Below are positions 6,836-14,288 of a stretch of 60,185 nucleotides of DNA, piece by piece. This DNA is from an uncultured Lachnospiraceae bacterium. Its GTDB lineage: Bacteria > Bacillota > Clostridia > Lachnospirales > Lachnospiraceae. The stretch lies in NCBI GenBank assembly GCA_900550285.1, contig URRW01000012.1, positions 1 to 60,185 on the forward strand, in the 5' to 3' direction. Positions within the stretch are counted from its first letter, which is position 1. Each line of letters begins with the position of its first letter. The notes below the pieces were generated by a model, which did no database searches, was not told the origin of the DNA, and was given only the letters and a program-made list of their open reading frames with translations. Position numbers and translations under genes: made by a program.

Positions 6836-7888
6836 ATGTTATATTTTAACTGTGACTATATGGAAGGCGCGCATCCTGCAATTTTAAATCGGCTGGCGGA
6901 AACGAATACAGAGCAGACGCTGGGCTATGGAAACGATGTGTATTGCGAGCGGGCAAAAGAGAAGATCCGTAAGGCGTGCGGCTGCCCGGAGGCGGATATA
7001 TTTTTTCTGGTGGGCGGGACCCAGACAAACGCGACGGTAATCAAGGGGCTGTTAAAGCCCTTTGAGGGCGTGATCGCGGCGGACACCGGCCATATCGGCG
7101 TGCATGAAGCGGGCGCGATCGAGAGCGGCGGCCATAAGGTGCTGGCGCTTCCGAATCGGGACGGGAAGCTGGAAGCAGCGGCAGTCAAAGCATATCTGGA
7201 GGCTTTTTACCGGGATGGAAGCTGCACGCACATGGTACAGCCGGGAATGGTATACATTTCCCATCCGACGGAATTTGGCACGCTTTATACGAAGTCCGAG
7301 CTGGAGGCGCTGCGCAGGGTATGCAGCGAATACGGCATTCCCCTGTTTCTGGACGGGGCGCGTTTGGGGTATGGTCTGGCGGCAAAAAATACGGACGTGA
7401 CGTTAAATGTTATCGCCCAGAACTGCGACGTTTTTTATATCGGCGGGACGAAAGTCGGCGCGCTGTTCGGGGAAGCTGTCGTATTCCCGAAGAAAAATAC
7501 CGTTCCGGGATTTTTTACGCTGATGAAGCAGCAGGGCGCAGTTTTGGCAAAGGGACGGCTTTTGGGGATCCAGTTTGAAACGCTGTTTACGGACGGGCTG
7601 TATTTTGACATTTCAGAACACGCCATTGAGGCGGCGATGAAGTTAAAAAGGATCCTTACAGAAAACGGCTGTCCGCTCTGGCTGGATTCGCCGACCAACC
7701 AGCAGTTTGTGATCCTGAATGCGGAACAGAGAAAGGCGCTGGAACAGAAGGTAAGCTTCGAGGTCTGGGAAGAGCTGGAAGGTGGCAGCGCAGCCGTGCG
7801 GTTTGCGACGAGCTGGGCGACAAGGCAGGAGGATTTAGACGGGCTGGAGCGTATTTTGCGGGAGCTTGGTAGAGAAAATGACCATTAG
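6836..7888 (+). CDS. ltaE: Low-specificity threonine aldolase (PLP enzyme)
   Basis: 350 residues, fold-type I PLP enzyme of the beta-eliminating lyase/threonine aldolase family. The PLP lysine is Lys206 in YIGGTKVGALFGEAV; LDGARLGYG supplies the cofactor-binding Asp/Arg region, and YGNDVY and GGTQTN are typical N-terminal motifs. It cleaves L-threonine or allo-threonine to glycine and acetaldehyde. The ATG at 6836 follows GGGAGG; an open frame further upstream overlaps the preceding gene and is not used. The last 11 bases overlap the lipoprotein gene that follows, indicating an operon. Confidence 0.85.
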   Translation: MLYFNCDYMEGAHPAILNRLAETNTEQTLGYGNDVYCERAKEKIRKACGCPEADIFFLVGGTQTNATVIKGLLKPFEGVIAADTGHIGVHEAGAIESGGHKVLALPNRDGKLEAAAVKAYLEAFYRDGSCTHMVQPGMVYISHPTEFGTLYTKSELEALRRVCSEYGIPLFLDGARLGYGLAAKNTDVTLNVIAQNCDVFYIGGTKVGALFGEAVVFPKKNTVPGFFTLMKQQGAVLAKGRLLGIQFETLFTDGLYFDISEHAIEAAMKLKRILTENGCPLWLDSPTNQQFVILNAEQRKALEQKVSFEVWEELEGGSAAVRFATSWATRQEDLDGLERILRELGRENDH

Positions 7889-8612
7889 AAAAAAGAGCGC
7901 TGTCAAAGCGTATGGCGGTGCCGTAAGCTGCATCCTTTTCCTCGTCCTGACGGCTGCTTTGCTGGGCGGATGCACGCCCCGGAACGTGACGAAAGGGATG
8001 GCGGAGGGCGAAGCATATGACGCGGTGATCAGCGTGAAAGGAAAGCAGGAGGAGGGCGCACCGGAAGCGGAGGCACTGGATTCTGATAAAGTTGCTTCGG
8101 AAGCGGAGATACTAGATCCTGACAAAGCCGATTCGGAAGCAGAGACATTAGATCCTGACAAAACCGCTTCGGACAGCGGGGAGCTTCTGGCGCTGGCAGG
8201 GCTGCTTGGAAAAACGGATGACGAGGCGGCAGAAGCCTTTGGCGGCGGAGAAGAAAACCGAACGGAGGACGGTAAGGCGTTAGTCGGAAGAAGCTATGAG
8301 ACAACGCTTTTCGGGAAAGCCTGCAGCGTCCATACCAGCTATGACGATAACGGGCTTGTCTGGCTCGTGCTGGCAGAGCCGCGGGAACTGGCGGCACAAG
8401 AGCTTCGGGAGCGGATCTGCGCCGTGACAGGAAGCAGGCCGGAAGAAGCTTTGGAAAAAATGCCGGAAGAAACATTGGAAGAGACATTGGGAGAGACAGG
8501 AGAAAGCGGGACAGACTCCGGGAAAACATCGGACTGGAACTGGGGCGGAATCGGGATCTCCCTTTATGAAGCAGACGGGGGCGTGAGCCTTTCGCTTAGC
8601 CTGGCAGAATAA
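7878..8612 (+). CDS. Lipoprotein with tandem 12-residue repeats
   Basis: 244 residues. Residues 1-33 form a lipoprotein signal: basic start, hydrophobic run and lipobox LLGGC. The mature part begins with three imperfect 12-residue repeats of the form EA-LD-DK-(A/V)S (about 8059-8175), a flexible Glu/Asp linker. A globular region (GRSYETTLFGKACSVHTSYDDNGLVWLVLAE) follows, then another Glu-rich repeat (PEETLEETLGETGE). The ATG at 7878 overlaps the aldolase end; a TTG at 7866 is an alternative. The product is probably membrane-anchored outside the cell; function unknown. Confidence 0.7.
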   Translation: MTIRKKSAVKAYGGAVSCILFLVLTAALLGGCTPRNVTKGMAEGEAYDAVISVKGKQEEGAPEAEALDSDKVASEAEILDPDKADSEAETLDPDKTASDSGELLALAGLLGKTDDEAAEAFGGGEENRTEDGKALVGRSYETTLFGKACSVHTSYDDNGLVWLVLAEPRELAAQELRERICAVTGSRPEEALEKMPEETLEETLGETGESGTDSGKTSDWNWGGIGISLYEADGGVSLSLSLAE

Positions 8613-8627
8613 AAGCATGGAAAAAAT

Positions 8628-8661
8628 ACGCCGGAGCGGATGACCCGCTCCGGTGTTTTAA
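8628..8661. terminator. Terminator between convergent genes
   Basis: A GC-rich stem (CGCCGGAGCGG against CCGCTCCGGTG) with TTTT on the plus side and A-rich flank on the other, serving the lipoprotein gene and probably the carboxypeptidase gene. Confidence 0.75.
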
Positions 8662-8683
8662 TACAGAAAAATCTCGCGGACGT

Positions 8684-10183
8684 TTAAAACCCGTAGATCC
8701 GGGCGTATTTTTCCTGAAAATAGTCCAGAAGGGGTTTTGCGGACAGCTCCGTGCCGCATACCCGTGCCAGCACCTCTTTTGAAGGATAGAGGCTGCCGAA
8801 CTGATGGATCTTTTCATTGAGCCATTTGGTAATTTCAAGGATCCTGCCTTCTTCCAAAAGCCTGTCCGGGTCGCCCAGATCGCGGCGCAGTGCAGGAAGC
8901 AGCATGCCGTCGTAAACAGAACCCAGAAGATAGGAAGGGAAATAACCAAAGGAGCCGTCCGACCAGTGCATATCCTGTAAAATGCCTTCCGCGTCGTTTG
9001 CAGGGGTAATGCCTAAAAGCTCCTGCATTTTTGCATTCCAGAGGGCGGGAAGCTGGTCTGTAGGCACGTTATCCCGAAAGATCGCCTTTTCGATCTCATA
9101 GCGGAGGATAACGTGCAGGCAGTAGGTAACCTCGTCGGCTTCGGTACGGATCATGCTGGGATGCACGTCGTTGACCGCGCGCATGAAGGTTTCCAGCGGG
9201 ATTTGCTGAAACTGCGGCAAAAGCTCCCCGAGCCTGCCATAGATCGGCGTCCAGAAATGGATGTTTCTGCCCAGAATATTTTCATAGAAACGGGACTGGC
9301 TTTCATGCAGGCCCATAAGATTGATCTGGGCGGCTGCGGTGTTCTGGATCTCGGGAGCAAGATTCTGTTCAAAAATGGCATGGCCGCCTTCGTGGATCGC
9401 GGAAAACATGGAGGAAATCGGGTTGTCTTCATAATAATGGTTGGTCACGCGCACATCGCCGGGGCAAAGCGTCGTCGTAAACGGATGCATACTTTCCGCG
9501 CACGCGCCGCATTCAAAGGAAAAGCCGATATATTTTAAAAGCATTTCCTGCACCTTTTTCTGGGCGTCGGCGTCAAAATGCCCTTCCAGAGCGGACAGAT
9601 CCGGTCTGGGAGCCGCGTTGATCTTGTCAAGAAGCGGCAGCAGCCCTTCCTTGAGCTCGTCAAAGATCCGGTCGATGGTGGCAGAATCCATGCCTTCCTC
9701 ATACTGATCCAGCAAAAATTCATAAGGATCCTGCTCCGGTTCCATATAGCGGACAAATTCCTTTGTCATGCGGATGACCTTGTCCAGATGGGGGGCAAAG
9801 ACGGAAAAATCAGAAGCGGATTTTGCTTCCTCCCATGCCCTGCCGGCACGCGCCTTTACGGTAACAAATTCGGTATAAAAACTTTCGGGAATGCGTTTGA
9901 AGCGTTCATAGTCGCGCAGATAGCGGGTAACGGTGACCTTCATCGCATCGGAAAGCTGCTCATATTCCGAAGGCTCTGCAAGCGCCTTTAAAAGAGCGCC
10001 GTATTCGTCTGCGGTGGAAAGGCGGAAGCTTTCCGTGGAGAAAAAGCCGATGTCGTTTAATTTGCTTTCTGTGCCTGCCTTGGGAGCGCCGGTCTGCAGA
10101 TCCCAGTAAAGCAGGGCGGCCGCATGATCGTACTGGCTGATCCGGTCCTGATATTGCTGAAACTGTTCGAGTGCCTGACTCAT
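8684..10183 (-). CDS. Carboxypeptidase Taq (M32) metallopeptidase
   Basis: 499 residues, full M32 length. The zinc site is complete: HEGGH at 264-268 and Glu294 in GLHESQSRF. HPFTTTLCPGDVRVTNHY, diagnostic of M32, lies at about 233-250. The enzyme removes C-terminal residues from peptides in the cytoplasm. The start is set by an AGGAGG seven bases before the ATG. It is a single-gene unit, divergent from bioY, converging on the lipoprotein gene. Confidence 0.95.
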   Translation of the reverse strand: MSQALEQFQQYQDRISQYDHAAALLYWDLQTGAPKAGTESKLNDIGFFSTESFRLSTADEYGALLKALAEPSEYEQLSDAMKVTVTRYLRDYERFKRIPESFYTEFVTVKARAGRAWEEAKSASDFSVFAPHLDKVIRMTKEFVRYMEPEQDPYEFLLDQYEEGMDSATIDRIFDELKEGLLPLLDKINAAPRPDLSALEGHFDADAQKKVQEMLLKYIGFSFECGACAESMHPFTTTLCPGDVRVTNHYYEDNPISSMFSAIHEGGHAIFEQNLAPEIQNTAAAQINLMGLHESQSRFYENILGRNIHFWTPIYGRLGELLPQFQQIPLETFMRAVNDVHPSMIRTEADEVTYCLHVILRYEIEKAIFRDNVPTDQLPALWNAKMQELLGITPANDAEGILQDMHWSDGSFGYFPSYLLGSVYDGMLLPALRRDLGDPDRLLEEGRILEITKWLNEKIHQFGSLYPSKEVLARVCGTELSAKPLLDYFQEKYARIYGF

Positions 10184-10277
10184 AAGATACCTCCTGTGAA
10201 TGAAATGATAACCTCAAAATCAAGTATACCCCACGGAAGAAAAATGTACAAGGCGTTTCACGGGGTAGGCGCGCCCG

Positions 10278-10306
10278 TTGACATTTTCCGCCGGAAAGGG
10301 TAATCT
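10278..10306 (+). promoter_or_regulatory. bioY promoter
   Basis: Consensus TTGACA, 17 bases, TAATCT, with start near 10313. The divergent carboxypeptidase gene begins 95 bases away. Confidence 0.7.
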
Positions 10307-10315
10307 AAAGAAAGC

Positions 10316-10362
10316 GTACCCCTTACTTACTGTGGGTACAAATAAAATACCAAGGGGGTATT
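10316..10362 (+). promoter_or_regulatory. bioY leader: two inverted repeats, one enclosing the ribosome site
   Basis: GTACCC and GGGTAC (10316-10321, 10334-10339) flank 12 bases just inside the predicted transcript. A second repeat, AATACC-AAGGG-GGTATT (10346-10362), places the Shine-Dalgarno purines in a 6-bp hairpin four bases before the ATG. The first could be a repressor operator and the second could lower translation. No BirA-type box was recognised. Confidence 0.4.
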
Positions 10363-10365
10363 CAA

Positions 10366-10920
10366 ATGAAAACAGCGGCAAAACAACAGGCAGTCAGCAC
10401 GAAGCGGATGGCGCTGATCGGAGTGATGGCGGCAGCTACGTGCATCGTGGCTCCTTTTTCAATCCCGATCCCGGTCAGCCCGGTCCCGCTTTCCCTGACG
10501 ACGCTCGTCTTATATACGGCAGTTTATGTGCTGGGGACGAAGGACGCGTTTTTTAGCTATGTGATCTATCTGCTTCTGGGCTTTGCAGGGCTTCCGGTCT
10601 TTTCCGGCTTTGCGGGCGGCGCGGCAAAGCTGGCGGGGCCTACGGGCGGCTATCTGATCGGCTTTTTGTTCATGATCCCGCTGACGGGGCTTTTATTTGA
10701 AAAAGCGGGAAAGAGCAGGGCGCGCCAGATCGCAGCGATGGCGCTTGGAACGCTTGTCTGCTATCTGTTTGGGACGGTGTGGCTGTGCCTGCAGCTGGAG
10801 CTTGATTTTGCGGGCGGGCTGGCGACGGGCGTGATCCCTTATCTGCCCGGGGATACGGCAAAGATCATCGCCGCGTCCTTTATCGGGCCGGCGATCGCAA
10901 AAGGGGTAAAACGGGCGTAA
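10366..10920 (+). CDS. bioY: Biotin ECF transporter substrate-binding component BioY
   Basis: 184 residues with about six membrane segments. Family motifs are present: SPVPLSLTTLVLYTAVYVLG near the N-terminus and GGAAKLAGPTGGYLIGF in the middle, the biotin-binding region of BioY S-components. It captures biotin at the membrane and works with a shared ECF ATPase/T module not encoded here. No biotin synthesis gene is nearby, so the cell may depend on uptake. The product is preceded by a strong promoter and an unusual leader (see 10316). Confidence 0.92.
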   Translation: MKTAAKQQAVSTKRMALIGVMAAATCIVAPFSIPIPVSPVPLSLTTLVLYTAVYVLGTKDAFFSYVIYLLLGFAGLPVFSGFAGGAAKLAGPTGGYLIGFLFMIPLTGLLFEKAGKSRARQIAAMALGTLVCYLFGTVWLCLQLELDFAGGLATGVIPYLPGDTAKIIAASFIGPAIAKGVKRA

Positions 10921-10948
10921 AGCCGGATAACAGGAGAAAAGGGATTTT

Positions 10949-11962
10949 ATGGTAAGAGACGACATCATCATGAAAATGGGGATCGTTCATATTCTGGATT
11001 CTGCGGTCGGGATGCCGGTGCTTTCGGACTGCCTGATCGACATGGGATCGAATCTGTGCGATTTTCTAAAGGCGCATATTGAAAAATTTACGGAAAGCGA
11101 CGACGTAAAGCGCTGTCAGTTTTCGGAAGGCTCGGAGGTCATGGAGCTGTTAAAGGGCTGCTGCGCGGACAATTTTGTGGAGACGAGCAAAGCGCTGTGT
11201 ACAAAGCTTTACGGAATCATGAACGCGAACATCGACATTCCGGCGGCAGATGCGGCGGTAGTCGTATTTGGCTGCGAGGGGATCGATTATTTCGGCTTTT
11301 TAAAGCTGAATTACAAAACGTCCTATACCCATTCCACAAAGCCGACGGAGGAAGGCGGGAATTTAAACGACATCATTTTGCAGAAGGCGATCCTGCCGTC
11401 TCAGGGACAGAAGCTGACGGAGGCGTTTTTGGTCAACCTTTCCAACGGGGAGATCATTTTAACGGAAAAGAAGTTCGAGATAAACGGGGAAAAGAAAAAT
11501 TACTTTTCGGAGATGTTTCTGGAATGCCATGCGCCCATGTCGCAGAAGACGAAGCTGGACATCGTGACCCGGGCGGTGGAGCAGGTAAACAAAAAATATT
11601 ACGGCGACGACGATACCCGGCGCAAGATGGAGATCAAGCAGGCGATCTACGATGAGCTGGAGGAAAAGGGCAGCCTTGCGGTGGAGGAGGTCAAGCAGAA
11701 GGTATTTAAGGACAGCCCCCAGATGCAGGCGGATCTGGAAGAAAAGCTGGAAAAATACAACATGGCAAAGGAAGTCGTCGCGCCAAAGAGCGAGGCGACG
11801 GTCAAAAAGTTCCAGAAGCAGCATCTGACGACCGATACGGGGATCGAGATCACGATTCCGATGGAGGAATACAAGGATCCGGATAAGGTGGAATTTATTA
11901 CGAATCCGGACGGCACGATCTCGGTGCTGATCAAAAATATCGGGAGGCTGAGTACGAAATGA
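10949..11962 (+). CDS. Nucleoid-associated protein (NdpA/YejK family)
   Basis: 337 residues matching the 37-kDa nucleoid-associated family. The protein opens with a short MVRDDIIMKMGIVHILDS segment, has the FLECHAPMSQKTKLDIVTRAVEQ region in the middle, and ends in a C-terminal domain with GIEITIPMEEYKD. The family binds DNA loosely; its biological role is unclear. An alternative start at Met8 exists. The stop overlaps the yaaA start by four bases (ATGA), so the two are coupled. Confidence 0.85.
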   Translation: MVRDDIIMKMGIVHILDSAVGMPVLSDCLIDMGSNLCDFLKAHIEKFTESDDVKRCQFSEGSEVMELLKGCCADNFVETSKALCTKLYGIMNANIDIPAADAAVVVFGCEGIDYFGFLKLNYKTSYTHSTKPTEEGGNLNDIILQKAILPSQGQKLTEAFLVNLSNGEIILTEKKFEINGEKKNYFSEMFLECHAPMSQKTKLDIVTRAVEQVNKKYYGDDDTRRKMEIKQAIYDELEEKGSLAVEEVKQKVFKDSPQMQADLEEKLEKYNMAKEVVAPKSEATVKKFQKQHLTTDTGIEITIPMEEYKDPDKVEFITNPDGTISVLIKNIGRLSTK

Positions 11963-12714
11963 GGATCATCATTTCTCCCGCCAAAAAGATGATTGCCGAT
12001 TCGGATACGATGGCTGCAGAAGGGATGCCCGTCTTTCTGGAACGGACAAAGCAGATCCTTTCGTGGATGCGGGGGCTTTCGGACGCAGAGCTTTTAAAGC
12101 TGTGGGGCTGCAATGAAAAGCTGGCGCAGCTCAACCGGGAGAGGATCTGCAGGATGGATCCGGAAAAAGCGCTGACGCCGGCGCTTTTATCCTATGAGGG
12201 GATCCAGTATCAGTATATGGCGCCCCGGGTGTTTTCGCAGAAGCAGTGGGATTATGTGCAGGAGCATCTGCGGATTTTATCGGGCTTTTATGGAATCTTA
12301 AGACCGCTGGATGCGGTAACGCCCTACCGGCTGGAAATGCAGGCAAAGGGCGCGCCGGAGGGGTTCCGGAATCTATATGAGTTCTGGGGCAGCGCCCTGA
12401 TGGAGGAGCTTGTTTTGGGGGAAGAGGAAAAAGAGCCGCTGATCCTGAATCTGGCGTCAAAGGAGTACAGCAAATGTATCGAAAGCCATCTGGGCAAAAA
12501 CGTCCGTTTTGTGACGTGCCTATTCGGGGAATATCAGAATGGGAAAGTGGTGCAGAAGGGTACGATGGCAAAGATGGCGAGGGGAGAGATGGTGCGCTTT
12601 CTGGCAGAAAAGGGGGCGGACAGCCTGGACGTGGTCAAGGCCTTTGACCGTCTGGATTACCGCTATGTGCCGGAACTGTCAAAAACGGAGGAGCTCGTGT
12701 TTTTGCGAAAGTAA
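11959..12714 (+). CDS. yaaA: Peroxide stress protein YaaA
   Basis: 251 residues with the family opening MRIIISPAKKM and the conserved YEGIQYQYM, LSGFYGILRPLDAVTPYRLEM and NLASKEYSK motifs. In Escherichia coli YaaA limits free iron and Fenton damage under hydrogen peroxide; it also binds DNA. It is translationally coupled to the nucleoid protein before it and followed 62 bases later by the peroxiredoxin gene, giving a small oxidative stress group. Confidence 0.93.
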   Translation: MRIIISPAKKMIADSDTMAAEGMPVFLERTKQILSWMRGLSDAELLKLWGCNEKLAQLNRERICRMDPEKALTPALLSYEGIQYQYMAPRVFSQKQWDYVQEHLRILSGFYGILRPLDAVTPYRLEMQAKGAPEGFRNLYEFWGSALMEELVLGEEEKEPLILNLASKEYSKCIESHLGKNVRFVTCLFGEYQNGKVVQKGTMAKMARGEMVRFLAEKGADSLDVVKAFDRLDYRYVPELSKTEELVFLRK

Positions 12715-12776
12715 GGGGTTTTTTGTCTGCGGGGGTATGATACAATGATCAAAAAGAACAGAATGGAGGAATTGAT

Positions 12777-13241
12777 ATGCTGGAAGCAGGTATGATGGCT
12801 CCTGATTTTACATTGCAGGATCAGGACGGGAAGGAAGTGAGCCTGTCCGATTTCCGCGGCAGAAAGGTCGTGCTGTATTTTTACAGCAAGGACAACACGG
12901 CAGGCTGCAATAAGCAGGCGTGCGCATACGCGCAGAACTATCCCGCCTTTGTGGAAAAGGGCGTGACGGTCATTGGCGTCAGCAAGGATACGAGTGTAGC
13001 GCACCGCAAATTTGCGGACAAGTTTGAGCTGCCGTTCATCCTTTTGGCAGACCCGGAGAAGGAAGTGCTGCAAAAGTACGATGTCTGGGTAAAGAAAAAT
13101 ATGTACGGCAAGCAGGTAATGGGCGTGATCCGTTCTTCTTATCTGATCGACGAGGAGGGCAGGATCGTAAAGGTACACGCGAAAGTAAAGCCGGAAGAGA
13201 ATGCGGGACAGGTGTTAAAGGATCTGGAAGAGATCGGATGA
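12777..13241 (+). CDS. bcp: Thioredoxin-dependent thiol peroxidase (Bcp/PrxQ)
   Basis: 154 residues, AhpC/TSA fold. MMAPDFTLQDQDGKEVSLSDFRGRKVVLYFYSKDNTAGCNKQAC holds the peroxidatic Cys (GCNKQ) and a second Cys five residues later as in Bcp proteins with an intra-helix disulfide. It reduces hydrogen and organic peroxides using thioredoxin. The GGAGG site is 6-7 bases before the ATG. The usual family Pro (TPGC) is replaced by Ala. A strong bidirectional terminator follows. Confidence 0.93.
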   Translation: MLEAGMMAPDFTLQDQDGKEVSLSDFRGRKVVLYFYSKDNTAGCNKQACAYAQNYPAFVEKGVTVIGVSKDTSVAHRKFADKFELPFILLADPEKEVLQKYDVWVKKNMYGKQVMGVIRSSYLIDEEGRIVKVHAKVKPEENAGQVLKDLEEIG

Positions 13242-13266
13242 CGCTGTAACCTGTGGAAGATCGGAT

Positions 13267-13313
13267 AAAAAAGCCGCCTGACAGAAAGAAAAATTTCTGT
13301 CGGGCGGCTTTTT
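13267..13313. terminator. Bidirectional terminator between bcp and metA
   Basis: AAAAAGCCGCC pairs with GGCGGCTTTTT, with an inner ACAGAAA/TTTCTGT stem. A- and T-runs on both sides let it serve both convergent genes. Confidence 0.85.
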
Positions 13314-13336
13314 GCAGGAAAAGTTGTTTTGGAACC

Positions 13337-14251
13337 TCAGATGTCCCGGATGTCAAAGGGCGTCGTTTGGTATACATAATAATCCAGCCAGTTCGCATAA
13401 AGCCCGTTGCAGTGGGATCTCCACGACAAAAGCGGGCGCTGCGACGGATCGTCGCCGGGATAATAATGTTCCGGCACGGCGATCGAAAGCCCTTTGCTAC
13501 GGTCGCGCATGTATTCGTTGTGCAGCGTATAGCGGTCGTATTCGGGATGGCCCATGACAAAGATCTGGCGTCCGTCCTTTGTCATGCACAAAAGGACGCC
13601 GGCGCGGTCGGATTCCGCCATGACGGTCAGCCTTTCGCAGCTATGGATCAGGGCGGCGGGCGTTTCCGTGTGGCGGCTGTGCGGGATATAAAATACGTCG
13701 TCAAAGCCGCGTACAAGCGGCTCCCTGCGGTTTAAGACCCGGTGGGAAAAGACGCCGAAAAGCTTTTCGGGCAGGAGCACCTTATTTAAGCCGAAATGAT
13801 AATATAGCCCTGCCTGCGCCCCCCAGCAGATATGGAAGGTGGAATGGACGTGGGTTTTGGACCATTCCATGATCTCGCACAGCTCGTCCCAGTAATCCAC
13901 CTCTTCAAAGGGGATCTGCTCCACCGGGGCGCCGGTGATGATCAGCCCGTCGTATTTATTTGCTTTCAGTTCGTTGAACGTATGGTAAAACTTGTTTAAA
14001 TGGGTGGCTGAGGTGTTTAAGGACAGATGGCTGTTCATTTTCATAAAGGTCACGTCCACCTGCAGCGGCGTATTGGACAGGGAGCGCAGAAGATGCAGCT
14101 CCGTGTCCTGCTTGACCGGCATGAGGTTCAAAATACAGATCTGCAGCGGGCGGATATTCTGGTGCAGCGCCCGGTACTCGTCCATCACAAAAATATTTTC
14201 CTGATCGAGGATCTCCCGGGCGGGAAGATCGCTCTGAACTTTAATCGGCAT
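13337..14251 (-). CDS. metA: Homoserine O-acetyltransferase (MetA family)
   Basis: 304 residues. The nucleophile is Cys142 in HICWGAQAGLYYHFG. GAPVEQIPFEEVDYWDEL places Glu at position 111; published work on MetA enzymes ties Glu111 to acetyl-CoA use and Gly111 to succinyl-CoA, so this copy should make O-acetylhomoserine for methionine synthesis. It sits alone, 37 bases from the end of ligA on the same strand, preceded by an AAGGAG site. No SAM riboswitch or T-box was seen upstream. Confidence 0.92.
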   Translation of the reverse strand: MPIKVQSDLPAREILDQENIFVMDEYRALHQNIRPLQICILNLMPVKQDTELHLLRSLSNTPLQVDVTFMKMNSHLSLNTSATHLNKFYHTFNELKANKYDGLIITGAPVEQIPFEEVDYWDELCEIMEWSKTHVHSTFHICWGAQAGLYYHFGLNKVLLPEKLFGVFSHRVLNRREPLVRGFDDVFYIPHSRHTETPAALIHSCERLTVMAESDRAGVLLCMTKDGRQIFVMGHPEYDRYTLHNEYMRDRSKGLSIAVPEHYYPGDDPSQRPLLSWRSHCNGLYANWLDYYVYQTTPFDIRDI

Positions 14252-14288
14252 GTTTCGTTTCTCCTTTGGCGCTGATTGACAGCGGCGT

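Noticed and set aside
8029..8529. Long minus-strand frame opposite the lipoprotein gene
   Set aside because: Leu/Pro/Arg-rich shadow caused by the Glu-rich repeats on the other strand.
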